Positions 11,519 to 20,672 of a stretch of 64,000 nt of DNA are shown here, in pieces. The notes under the pieces were generated by a model. That model was given only the letters and a program-made list of their open reading frames with translations. It was not told where the DNA came from and searched no databases. Position 1 is the stretch's first letter. Each line of letters opens with the position of its first letter. The stretch spans positions 682,001-746,000 of the forward strand of contig LATX02000133.1 in assembly GCA_001466705.2 (NCBI GenBank), given 5' to 3'. The stretch comes from Moniliophthora roreri (lineage: Eukaryota; Basidiomycota; Agaricomycetes; Agaricales; Marasmiaceae). Position numbers and translations under genes: made by a program.

Positions 11519-12919
11519 TTAAAAACCCTCTTGCTCCATTAAGTCAAGGAGAAAGTCCTTGTCTTCTTTCGATTGTTCGTTCACCAAGGCCCTGATTTTA
11601 GCGAACCTTTCTTCCTTCATAAGTTTCTTCGGCTCTTCTTGTCTCTGTTCATCTCTCTTCGGCATATCTGGACAGTCCCTAATACGATGTCCGGGCCTTC
11701 CACATCTGAAACACAACCCTTTTGACATATACTCTTTTCGGTCAATCTTGGCAATCTGTTTGATAGCGACGTCTTCTTTCTTCCTGAAACTTCTTTGCGG
11801 CTTCCTCCCTCTGTGTTCATCATCCCATGTCTTCCCGTATTCCAATGCCTGTTTGTAGCTTTCGTCGAACAAAATGGCGGCGTCCATCCAGTCTTTGATC
11901 GTAGTAGGGGCACCTTCTGGCCTCGTCATGATTTTGAGAGCCAGACTCCTTGGTAACCCTCTCTTGAATGCCACTATCTGTGCTGCGTCGTTATACCCAG
12001 TTTGTTTTGCCAAGTAAGTGAACTGATACGTATATTTGTCGGCTCTCTCTTTCATCCTCAAGTCCTTGAGTTCAAGTTGTGCCTTTAGGGCGGGATCAAG
12101 GGGTTTGAAGGAGGTTCTAAAGTCATCCAAAAACTCCGCCCAAGTGACTTTTTCGGCATCTGCATTGTACACAAGCAGCAGGTCAGTTTTGTCATTCTTC
12201 CAGAATTCTCCGGGTCCATCCGTTATATATGAAAGGAGAAAGAGCTTCTTCGATCTGTCGTTGGGGAACGCTTTTGGATTAAGCGCTACGTAAATCAAAA
12301 CTTCTCTTAAAAACTTCTTCGCATCTTTTCGTGCTCCTGTAAAGGCTCTTGGGAGTGCTGCTTTCACTTCTTTCACTGCTGATACCACCTGTACCGGCAT
12401 CGCGGAACCTATAACAGCTTCTTCAATGATTGGTTCCTCCTTCTTGGGTCTGCTCCCAGATGGTTTCCTGTCCTCTGCCATTGCTTTGGGTTGTATCTTC
12501 GGCGATCGGGGGCTGTTTTTCAATCCTTTCAGTAGTCGTTGGAACGGATCTAGCTCCTCTGGAGATTCGGTAGAGGTATTCAATATATCCAAGTCTGATG
12601 GCTTCGGTATATTCGGCGAGAACTCTTCTTCGTGTTCGATCGGTCTCGATCCAGTCAGAGTGAATGACAGGGTCGAGATTCTCTTTGTTCCTGGGTCTTC
12701 GACTGGTGTCTCTGTCAGTGGCTGACTTGTTAGCGATGGCAATTGCAAGGGGGTCAACAGCTCTCTGCAGGACGCTTGGGTTAATGGTGGGATCGCTCGT
12801 CCACCAGGATTCGATATGGATTGGGTTGGTTGCCCACGCCGGCGTGCCTCCGCTTCGGCTATGTCTTGTTCCAACTGTTTCTCTGTCCGTGGTGGCGTCT
12901 TGTCGTTCCTTGGTGATGC
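11519..12919 (-). CDS. gag: A2 Gag, intact frame
   Basis: A continuous frame of 466 codons plus TAA. It encodes a Gag polyprotein: a disordered Pro/Ser N-terminus, a capsid-like helical domain (AFTGARKDAKKFLREV to KERADKYTYQFTYLAKQTGY), then a nucleocapsid with one CCHC knuckle, C-F-R-C-x4-H-x4-C, and a charged C-terminus ending EQEGF. The frame is open from a TAG at 12920-12922. The upstream PTYPGLG motif lies in another frame and starts at TTG, so I do not use it as start. No ATG occurs early in the frame: the ATG present in A3 and A4 at this point is replaced here. The true start is therefore uncertain, possibly a near-cognate codon or a lost ATG. Confidence 0.85.
   Translation of the reverse strand, partial: ASPRNDKTPPRTEKQLEQDIAEAEARRRGQPTQSISNPGGRAIPPLTQASCRELLTPLQLPSLTSQPLTETPVEDPGTKRISTLSFTLTGSRPIEHEEEFSPNIPKPSDLDILNTSTESPEELDPFQRLLKGLKNSPRSPKIQPKAMAEDRKPSGSRPKKEEPIIEEAVIGSAMPVQVVSAVKEVKAALPRAFTGARKDAKKFLREVLIYVALNPKAFPNDRSKKLFLLSYITDGPGEFWKNDKTDLLLVYNADAEKVTWAEFLDDFRTSFKPLDPALKAQLELKDLRMKERADKYTYQFTYLAKQTGYNDAAQIVAFKRGLPRSLALKIMTRPEGAPTTIKDWMDAAILFDESYKQALEYGKTWDDEHRGRKPQRSFRKKEDVAIKQIAKIDRKEYMSKGLCFRCGRPGHRIRDCPDMPKRDEQRQEEPKKLMKEERFAKIRALVNEQSKEDKDFLLDLMEQEGF
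11522..11528 (-). promoter_or_regulatory. gag-pol -1 slippery heptamer, A2
   Basis: In the element sense GAG GGT TTT TAA AC. G GGT TTT allows a -1 slip to GGG TTT TTA AAC, which is open into the protease frame. Confidence 0.7.
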
Positions 12920-12946
12920 CTAAACCTGGATAGGTCGGCAATCGAT

Positions 12947-12957
12947 CAGCTTGACCT
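12947..12957 (-). promoter_or_regulatory. A2 primer-binding site (self-priming type)
   Basis: AGGTCAAGCTG, starting 2 nt from the LTR end in the element sense. It is the exact reverse complement of CAGCTTGACCT at 13125-13115 in the R region of the LTR. It does not look like a common tRNA 3' end complement. Confidence 0.75.
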
Positions 12958-12959
12958 TG

Positions 12960-13432
12960 TGTTATGTTACTTGCGCAGCAACGTCAACTCAACTACCTTA
13001 GCGAAGTTCGTCCTTCGTTCAAGTAGTCTTACAAGTTCAAGTTTAAGTTCGTTCAGCGGTTGCTGAAGTTCAGAGATCCTTCTGTTCTGGCATTGACACA
13101 AGTATGGATTAACTAGGTCAAGCTGAAGACTTAGAGTCTTAGCTTGAGCGCTTAAATACATTACAACCGAGTAAATACTAACTATCTATAGATAGCCGAT
13201 AAGCTCGGTGATTGTCTAAGGTTTCCCGAGGCTCTTGGGATATGAGTAATACAGTACAAAGGGATAGGTAAATGGGGACTGGGAAGGTGTATGAGTCCGA
13301 TGGAAGAAGAAGCATAATTGTGATAGGTAAATGGAGACTGGGAAAGTGTATGAGTCCGATAGAGAAAGAAGCATAGGAAGTATTACAAGGACAGAAAAGA
13401 AGGAAGGAGACGAAATAAGAAAGTCTGTAACA
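12960..13432 (-). repeat. A2 5' LTR (473 bp) with promoter
   Basis: In the element sense it holds a TATA box TATTTAAG (first base 13158) and, 33 nt downstream, the putative RNA start motif CAGCTTGACCT (13125-13115). It pairs with 6081-6553. Confidence 0.92.
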
Positions 13433-14186
13433 AAGAATGTCTACCCACTCCCCCTCATCTCTGATCTACTGGATAAACTTCAAGGAGCCAAGATCTTTAC
13501 AAAGTTGGACCTATGGGATGGATACAACAACATGTGAATTAAGGATGGTGACCAATGGAAAGCAGCATTCAAGACTAACAAGGGGCTCTTTGAACCAATA
13601 GTAATGTTCTTTGGACTTATGAACTCCCCAGCTACATTCCAGGCATTTATGGATGATATTCTGAGTGATTTCATGACTGAAGGATGGTGCTTAGTATATA
13701 TGGATAACATCCTGATCTACTCTACCACTCAAGAAGAACACATAGAATGCACAAGAAAGCTCTTGCAAAGGCTTTAAGACCATGTCCTTTTCCTAAAGCC
13801 ACATAAATGTGAGTTTGACATTACAGAAGTGGTCTTTTTAGAGTTGGTCATATGACCAGGAACCATAGGTATGGATCCTGTTAAATTGTCTGGAATCCAA
13901 GACTGGCCAGCACCCAGAACAGTAAAAGAGGTATGAAGCTTTTTAGAGTTTGCAAATTTCTATCAAAAGTTTATCAGAAAATACACAGAGATTGCTAGAC
14001 CATTGCATGACCTCACAAAAAAGAATGTACAATTTGAATGGATGGTGGAATGCCAGGAGACCTTTGATATACTTAAGTGCAAATTTCAGAAAGAACTAAT
14101 TTTGGTGATCCCAGATCACAGCAAACTATTTATTATAGAAACAGATGCATCCAAATGGGCTTCTGGTAGAGTACTCTGCCAGAAAG
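13433..14186 (+). pseudogene. pol: A1 pol part 2: RT palm, thumb and RNase H start
   Basis: It resumes the A1 frame after A2 with [17 protein letters not shown] and runs through the RT palm, thumb and into RNase H (IIETDASKWASGRVL). The catalytic motif is YMDN at 13697-13708, so the second catalytic Asp is lost. Stops occur at several places (for example after GYNNM). It is cut at 14186 by a solo LTR with target duplication GAAAG. Confidence 0.88.
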
Positions 14187-14632
14187 TGTTATGTCGCTTG
14201 CACAGCAACAACAACAACTCAACTCTGCTCGTAGATGAAGTGGCAATTGAGTATCCAAGGTTCAAGTTTAAGTTCGACAAATAACAGCTGGTTAAAACCT
14301 TCTGCTAGATGTCTGGGTTCAGTTGTGGCTTTTGGCAAGAATAGAGGTTGATTGACCAGGTCAAGCTAGAGACACTGTCTCTGCTTGAGCACTTAAATAA
14401 GTACAGTGAGCCGATATCTACTATATGTGTATATAGCAAGGAAGTCAGTGATTAGTAATAAATAGTGATTCAGTCAGTATATACTAGTACACTAGAAAGG
14501 GAAAAGGGAACCAGGAAAGTGTATTAAGTCTGATAGAAGAGGAAGCATGTATTGAGAGGGAAAAGGGAGCTGGGAAAGTGTCATAAGTCCGATAGAAAGG
14601 AAAGCATAGAAAAAATGGAGGTAATCGTAACA
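14187..14632 (-). mobile_element. Solo LTR, family A, inside A1 RNase H
   Basis: 446 bp, plus-strand ends TGTTATGTCGCTTGC and CGTAACA, with perfect 5-bp duplications GAAAG at 14182-14186 and 14633-14637. TATA and start motif are present in minus sense, with spacing 31 rather than 33. Confidence 0.9.
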
Positions 14633-14758
14633 GAAAGGAACAGACAGAGAATGGCATCCATGTGGATACATCTTGCATGCTTTTGATGCAACAAAACAGA
14701 ATTATGAGATTTACAATAGAGAACTGTTTGCAATTGTTCAAGCATTGAAGACATAGCA
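14633..14758 (+). pseudogene. pol: A1 pol part 3: RNase H fragment
   Basis: It continues RNase H after the solo LTR (QNYEIYNRELFAIVQALK), then is cut by the 5' LTR of A3 at 14759. The rest of A1 is not recognised elsewhere in the window. Confidence 0.8.
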
Positions 14759-14965
14759 TGTTACAGTTTTCTTTGTTATGACACCTATACTTCCCTTTAA
14801 CACTTGTACTTTTATTCCTCATCCACATTATATGCTTCCTTTTGACATCTGGACACATCCACCTTCCCAGTTCCCCATTCTATATCACTTACAAATGTAC
14901 TTCTAAGACTTTCTATCTGTTTCGACCTTGCTTATTTAACATTCTCTGAAGTTCTACTTTCTTCT

Positions 14966-16325
14966 CACTACATACAAGGTGTTCTTTTAACATGGTTTTC
15001 TGATTGAGAAAACACTTAATCTTCTTGCAAAGAGAATTTTTATAAAACCATATATAAATTCTAAATTTCAATTGTGTCCTCTCAACAAGAATATGCCTGG
15101 AGAATACTAAATTTTCAGCAGCAAAAGATATGGAATTTTCAAATTCTGAGAATTAATAGATAATACAATATATTAGAATAATTTCCATACTGAGAAAACA
15201 TTAAATTTTCTCTGGTTGAAAATGCTCAGAAAATGCTGATAAGATAAGATAAAAATTCCACATTTTCTATTGTGGGAAAGTCAGAGAAAACACTAGGAAA
15301 ACACTAGGAAAATGGTAGGAAAATCATGTGAAAATACTATATTTTAAAGCAGTTTTTAGATAGTTTTCATATAGTTTTCCTTTTGTATTTAACATGTTTC
15401 CTTTGATATAAAATTCAAAATCTTATATTTATTTTCTAAATGTTTTCTCACTATTTTATAAGGCAGAAAATTTAGTATATTTGTAATTAGAAAATTAAAG
15501 GATAATTCTATAATTTCATTATTATAAAATAATAAAAAAACACAGACTCTTCTGGAANACATTAGCAGAACATGTAGACACTATGTACAAGGTGTTCTTT
15601 TAACATGGTTTTCTGATTGAGAAAACACTTAATCTTCTTGCAAAGAGAATTTTTATAAAACCATATATAAATTCTAAATTTCAATTGTGTCCTCTCAACA
15701 AGAATATGCCTGGAGAATACTAAATTTTCAGCAGCAAAAGATATGGAATTTTCAAATTCTGAGAATTAATAGATAATACAATATATTAGAATAATTTCCA
15801 TACTGAGAAAACATTAAATTTTCTCTGGTTGAAAATGCTCAGAAAATGCTGATAAGATAAGATAAAAATTCCACATTTTCTATTGTGGGAAAGTCAGAGA
15901 AAACACTAGGAAAACACTAGGAAAATAGTAGGAAAATCATGTGAAAACACTATATTTTAAAGCAGTTTTTAGATAGTTTTCATATAGTTTTCCTTTTGTA
16001 TTTAACATGTTTCCTTTGATATAAAATTCAAAATCTTATATTTATTTTCTAAATGTTTTCTCACTATTTTATAAGGCAGAAAATTTAGTATATTTGTAAT
16101 TAGAAAATTAAAGGATAATTCTATAATTTCATTATCATAAAATAATAAAAAAACACAGACTCTTCTGGAAATTAAAATCCAGAGTATGCTTGCTGTTTTC
16201 AATATGTGATGACAACTTGAAACTAATAGAATTTTCTGAGTGTTGTCTGGAAGCAAATATATAGCAGTATTCTGAGTGTATTTCCTTTGTATTAATAGCA
16301 TAAAAAGAACACCTCATATGTAGTG
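14966..16325 (+). mobile_element. CACTA-type non-autonomous DNA transposon, copy 1
   Basis: Terminal inverted repeats start CACTACATAC-AGGTGTTCTTTT and mirror this at 16303-16325. A 3-bp target duplication TCT lies on both sides (14963-14965, 16326-16328). CACTA termini with a 3-bp duplication are the mark of the CACTA/EnSpm superfamily. The real element is about 747 bp: the single N at 15558 joins a truncated left copy (14966-15557) to a full right copy (15579-16325), with 20 bp of unrelated flank (15559-15578) between. No transposase is encoded. Subterminal ACTAGGAAAA repeats are present. Confidence 0.82.
15558..15558. other. Single-N scaffold join
   Basis: Separates two near-identical but not identical pieces of a CACTA-type element. 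The right piece starts with 20 bp of foreign flank, so the join may have been made through a repeat. Confidence 0.7.
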
Positions 16326-16653
16326 TCTCCTGCTTATTCACCTGAACATTCTTACTCATTGTTCTTTAACATTCCATCTCTTTCTTTTGCTTAACTCATT
16401 CTAATATTCTATACTGTTCTATGGCTTTCTTCATGTATAAACAAGTAGTTACAACAGTTGTATTTAAGTAGTAGTAGCTGGGTCTAAGTTCTTCAGCTTG
16501 ACCTAGTTAAATCAACCTTGTGTCTAGCCAATGACTGAACCATCTGAACCTCAGTTTATCTGAGCAAACTCAAACTTAAACCTTAGTCAGCTTTGCAGAA
16601 GGTCTTATCATCTGTAGAGTTGTTGCTGTCATTGCTGTGCAAGTAACATAACA

Positions 16654-17979
16654 AAAGGTCAAGCTGTTCTCTTGCCAACCTATCTAGGTCCAGGTGCCAA
16701 ACTGAAACCCAAAACATGATGCCACTGAGAGCACACTTAACAGCACAAGATGAGGCCAATCTCGACAAAGAACTTAAAGTAACCGAACAACTCCAACAGA
16801 TTGAAGATCCATTCCAAACCCCAAGATGAATTACCTGCCAACAGTGAAGACAAGCAGTCCAGAGCCTTCAGAGCATCTCAACTCAGTCTAGTGAAACTGA
16901 AGCTATGTCTTCTGAACTGGATCTTTTTAATAGTTTCAAAAGATTATTTCAGACACCCAAACCAGACATGACTACCCCTGGAGTAAGTGTGTCCACACAT
17001 AGAGAAGAGAAGCCAAAGGTTGAGGATACCAACACTTGGACCAATGAGCAATAGGTAGCGAGGATAGCTATGATGACGATCAAAGCTATGTCTGCAACCA
17101 AAGATGACAGAGTCAAAGTAATGACACCCAAGTTCTTCGAAGGGAGTCAGAAGGACACATGACAATTCCTGTTGGACATAGAGCTCTACCTTTGAATGAA
17201 CTCCAAGAAGTATAACACCAATGAGAAGAAGAAGCTGTTTATGCTTTCGTACATCAAAGAATCAGCCCCCCAATGGAAATTAACAGAACTTGCAAACCTG
17301 TTTAAAGATGCAGACAGAGATGGGAAGAAGAAGAATGAAGGAGAAGAGTTGTGGGCTGAATTCAAGAAGAGGTTTAAAGAGATCTGGGAACTAATAGATG
17401 TTGCAAGGGACACCTAACTCAAAATCAAAGATTTGCAAATGAAGGATTGAGCAGATGCCTTTGTCCATGACTTCCAACTCCTTGCAATGGAGACCAGCTA
17501 CAATGACAAGGCTCTCATCAAGATCTTCTGTGAGGTGTTACCACTATCCCTCTGCAACAAAATCATGCTTAGACCTGAAGGGTATCTGACCACTCTCAAT
17601 GGATGGTACAAAGCAGCCATCAAATTTGACAACCAATTCAAAATGGTAGGAGCAGCCAGAGAGAAATGGAGATTGAAGAATGGGAAGAAAGAGCCAGTGA
17701 AACCAAGAATCATACAGAAAGAAAAGACAGTTATCAACAGGGTCCTCTCCAAGTCAGACTGAAAGGACTATATGGCCCAAGAGAAGTGTTTCAAACATGC
17801 TCAGACCAGTCACATCTCATGTGATTGTTCTATGAAGAGTCAAGAACAGAACACTCAAGTCGAGCCAAAGAAACTCTCTGCAAGAGAAGTGTTTGTCAAG
17901 ATCAGGGCCATGGTACAAGAACAAGGAGAAGCAGAGCAGAAAGAAACCCTGGATCTTATGGGACAAGAGGGTTTTTGAA
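16654..17979 (+). pseudogene. gag: A3 gag, decayed
   Basis: Family A Gag with the first in-frame ATG at 16716 (MMPLRAHLTAQDEAN). Capsid-like region at 17100-17620 (MTPKFFEGSQKDT, METSYNDKALIKIF). The zinc knuckle is damaged: the second Cys is replaced (C-F-K-H at about 17790-17830). It ends GQEGF then TGA at 17977-17979. About six internal stops are visible. CpG is nearly absent. Confidence 0.85.
17970..17976 (+). promoter_or_regulatory. gag-pol -1 slippery heptamer, A3
   Basis: GAG GGT TTT TGA: heptamer G GGT TTT at the gag stop, with a -1 frame (GGG TTT TTG AAG) open into the protease region. Confidence 0.65.
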
Positions 17980-19525
17980 GAGGTGGAAGAGGTTGACACT
18001 CTTACTACCTGCAATTACGATTTCAAACATTGTACTAGCTAAGTTGGATTGCCACTCAATACATGTACCACTTTCATACACAATCAGAACACAATCAGAA
18101 CACAAACTGTTGAAGCACCAGCCCTGATAGATTCAGAAGCAGGGGGACACTTCATAAGTGAAGAAGAAGTGTGCTGACTCAAAACAAAATGGACAAAACT
18201 TGAAAAACCCATCAAAGTTTTTAACATAGATGGAACCTGGAATAAAACTGGTTGGATCACCCACTCGATCACACTAGAAATTTCAATAGAGAGTCATCAA
18301 ATGACAGAAACCCTCCTTATTTCAGGACTAGAACCTGAATGATTCATCTTAGGACTACCATGGCTACAAGATCACAATCCCGACATCGACTGGGTCACAG
18401 GAGTCATGAAATTCAGACCAAGACAGAAAATTCTAGCTAGAAGGTTTACTGGGATATTGGACAGAGCAGATGACAGTGAAACAGTGATCAGGAGTTTTAT
18501 TAGAGGAAAGGAGAATACAGACACAATCTGGATCAACACTAAGTTGTCTGCCTCCCAAGTACTCACACAAGCTCACAAAACCAAAGTGAAACCTCTTGAA
18601 GAGCACATTCCACCCTACCTCTGCCATTACACTGATCAATTCAAAAAGAAAAAGTCAGAAAGATTCCCACTGTCTCGACCATATGATCATGCAATTGATT
18701 TAAAGCCAGATTACAAGCTAAAAGATTGTAAAACATACCCACTCTCACCAAAAGAACATATTGAACAAGACAAGTTCTTAGATGAAAACCTTCAAAAAGA
18801 GTACATCCAACCATCAATTTCACCTATGGCATTGCCCTTCTTTGTTGCCAAAAAAGAAGTTGGCACATTATGACCATGCCAGGATTATTGAGAACTCAAC
18901 AATGGAACAATCAAAAACCATTACCCACTACTATTAGTTATGAACTTAGTTGATAAACTAAAGGATGCACAGATTTTCACCAAGTTGGACTTATAGAATG
19001 GCTATAACAATGTCCGAATTAAGGACAGAGATCAATGGAAGGCAGCCTTCAAAACCAACAGAGGACTCTTTGAACTGACCATAATGTTCTTCAGATTAAC
19101 CAATTCACCTGTGACTTTCCAAGTGTTTATGAACAACATTTTAAAAGATTTCATTAACAAAGGATGGTGCATGGTTTACATGGACAACATTCTGATCTTT
19201 TTGAATGAACAGCAAATCCACCAAATTCAGACAAGGCATGTTCTAGAATGCTTACATGAACACAACCTCTTTCTTAAACTGGAGAAATGTGAGTTCAACA
19301 TCACAACAGTCCTCTTCCTTGGATTAGTCATTAAACCAGGCTACATTGCAATGGATCCAATGAAACTAACCAGAACAGTAAAAGGTGTGGGGTTGTTCTT
19401 AGGCTTTGCAAATTTCTACCAGAAATTCATAGGGCAATACATGGAGCTGGCAAGACTGTTACATGACTTAACAAAGAAAGGGATAACATTCGAATAGACA
19501 GTAGAATGTGATGAAAGCTTCCAAT
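17980..19525 (+). pseudogene. pol: A3 pol part 1: protease and RT
   Basis: Protease active site altered to LIDSEAGGHF (Gly to Glu), then FILGLPWLQDHNPDIDW. RT from [17 protein letters not shown] to the catalytic YMDN (19177-19188), [14 protein letters not shown] and FLGFANFYQKFIGQY. Stops occur after GTL, in the CQDY-x-ELNNG motif and at LDL-x-NGYNN. It is cut after VECDESF by the B1 LTR at 19526. Inactive in protease and RT. Confidence 0.88.
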
Positions 19526-19966
19526 TGTTATGCCTGTATGACTTGACTTGGCCATAACCCATACAAGACCTCATATGAGGATTACCTATGTATCCTTCCT
19601 ATCATATCCTACATGTTTCATTAATCTCTGCACTGTACATCTTATAGCATATTTTTCTTGTAGCAACATCTTGGTCACTGTCCTTATGGGCTACACATGT
19701 TCTCCGCTTATGCTTCTCCCATTAGTATATAAACCGCTATATTCTACTAGTATACCCCAAGTGGAAAATTAATGTTGTTCTATGCTCTTCTCTCCTCTCC
19801 TCTACTTCGCTCTCTATCTCGCTTATGCAGAGACCCTTCATCTCAGCCAAGCTCTGTAGTTCAGTAGTGCTGTTGCCAATAGCCTCAGCAAACCCACCTT
19901 CTTCGTATGGTACTCTCCTAGCCGTTCAGCTGTACTCGTCCTTGCCTTCTTTGCATAGTCCTAACA
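19526..19966 (+). repeat. B1 5' LTR (family B)
   Basis: 441 bp, ends TGTTATG and CCTAACA, different from family A. TATA box TATATAAA at 19726; the motif AAGTGGAAAAT at 19759-19769 is 33 nt on and complements the primer-binding site. Repeated at 21026-21466 by the assembly join. It differs from the 3' LTR at 33482-33935 by several transitions and a small indel, so it is an old insertion. Confidence 0.85.
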
Positions 19967-19968
19967 GT

Positions 19969-19979
19969 ATTTTCCACTT
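19969..19979 (+). promoter_or_regulatory. B1 primer-binding site (self-priming type)
   Basis: ATTTTCCACTT, 2 nt after the LTR end, is the exact reverse complement of AAGTGGAAAAT in the LTR R region. Confidence 0.75.
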
Positions 19980-19993
19980 CAAACTGCTGAATC

Positions 19994-20332
19994 ATGGATC
20001 TCTTTTCTTCCTTCTGTTCACAATCTCCTGCTCCTACTTCCTTCACTGCCAAACAACTGACTAAAGCTGAATCCCAACATCAAAAGCAAGACGCCAACTG
20101 CAATCTCCAGGCGCAACGTCAAGCTGCAGGAGTCCCTGTGTCTTCAGGTAAGGCAGGGTGTACTGCACACATGAAAACCGCTTTCTGAATGCAGAGCAAC
20201 TTCATTCAGGATTTGCTCAAAGATGGCAGTTCATGGACTGGGCCGTTGTCAGGCAGTCTTTTCACTTACAACTCCATTTCCACACACCTTTCATGCCAGT
20301 CCTCTCAGACAGGCTTTCTCTCTTCCCCTTTT
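19994..20332 (+). pseudogene. gag: B1 gag N-terminus
   Basis: The first ATG after the primer-binding site opens a Ser/Gln-rich frame (MDLFSSFCSQSPAPTSF...) with a TGA at about 20186 in TTC TGA context. It continues to 20332, where A4 is inserted with duplication CTTTT, and resumes at 24461. The same sequence is repeated at 21494-21832 by the join at 20672. The match to a Gag N-terminus rests on position, not on a domain. Confidence 0.5.
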
Positions 20333-20672
20333 TGTTACAGTCGGACATGAACAGACTATCTTTTTCCATCCTTCTATTTCTTGCTTTGACATTTTAGCGC
20401 CTTCGAGCGCTAGTTTTCTCTTTTCTATCTATGCTTCCCATTAACATCTGGACATATCCACCTTCCCAGTCCCCTTTTCCGCTCATATGCCTATCTTTCT
20501 ATTTAAGATGTCATAGCTATGTCATACACGACATCAGCATGATCTCATTATTCTATTTGTTTCTTTTCTCTTCTATTTATGATCTGATGTCATTCCTGAC
20601 ATCGGCTATTGTATCATCATATTTATTTTTACTTCCTCGACATCACTTCTGATGTCATGTTCCTATTTATCN

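Larger units (their letters stand above)
6081..13432 (-). mobile_element. Element A2: near-complete Ty3/Gypsy chromovirus
   Basis: A 7352-bp LTR retrotransposon on the minus strand. Both LTRs are 473 bp, and a perfect 5-bp target duplication AAGAA flanks it (6076-6080 and 13433-13437). Order in its own sense: 5' LTR, primer-binding site, gag, -1 heptamer, protease, RT, RNase H, integrase with GPY/F and chromodomain, an extra ORF3, polypurine tract, 3' LTR. The LTRs differ at 11 of 473 sites, all transitions, 8 of them in CpG. It is CpG-rich compared with the A1 sequence around it, so it is a much later insertion. A few TGA stops and one frameshift inactivate it. Confidence 0.93.
14759..16653 (+). 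repeat. A3 5' LTR, split by a CACTA-type element
   Basis: LTR halves 14759-14965 and 16326-16653 flank a transposon. Ends are TGTTACAG and GTAACATAACA. The TATA box TATTTAAG at 16461 and CAGCTTGACCT at 16494-16504 are 33 nt apart. The primer-binding site AGGTCAAGCTG follows at 16656-16666. The candidate 5-bp target site before it is TAGCA; its partner was not found. Confidence 0.85.
19173..20671 (+). other. Left copy of a 1499-bp block repeated after the N at 20672
   Basis: Bases 19173-20671 equal 20673-22171 at a constant offset of 1500 with no difference seen. The break falls at a single N and cuts A3 RT, the B1 LTR and the A4 LTR without regard to element borders. This is best explained as two overlapping contigs placed end to end. 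Confidence 0.85.

Noticed and set aside
12423..12941. 172-codon frame starting with PTYPGLG as the gag start
   Set aside because: It starts at TTG, lies in another frame than the main gag, and in A4 and A2 the motif is bounded by stops. The capsid and knuckle lie in the other frame.
16002..16301. 99-codon ORF in the CACTA-type element as a transposase
   Set aside because: It is AT-rich, not conserved in frame among copies, and has no DDE or zinc motif.
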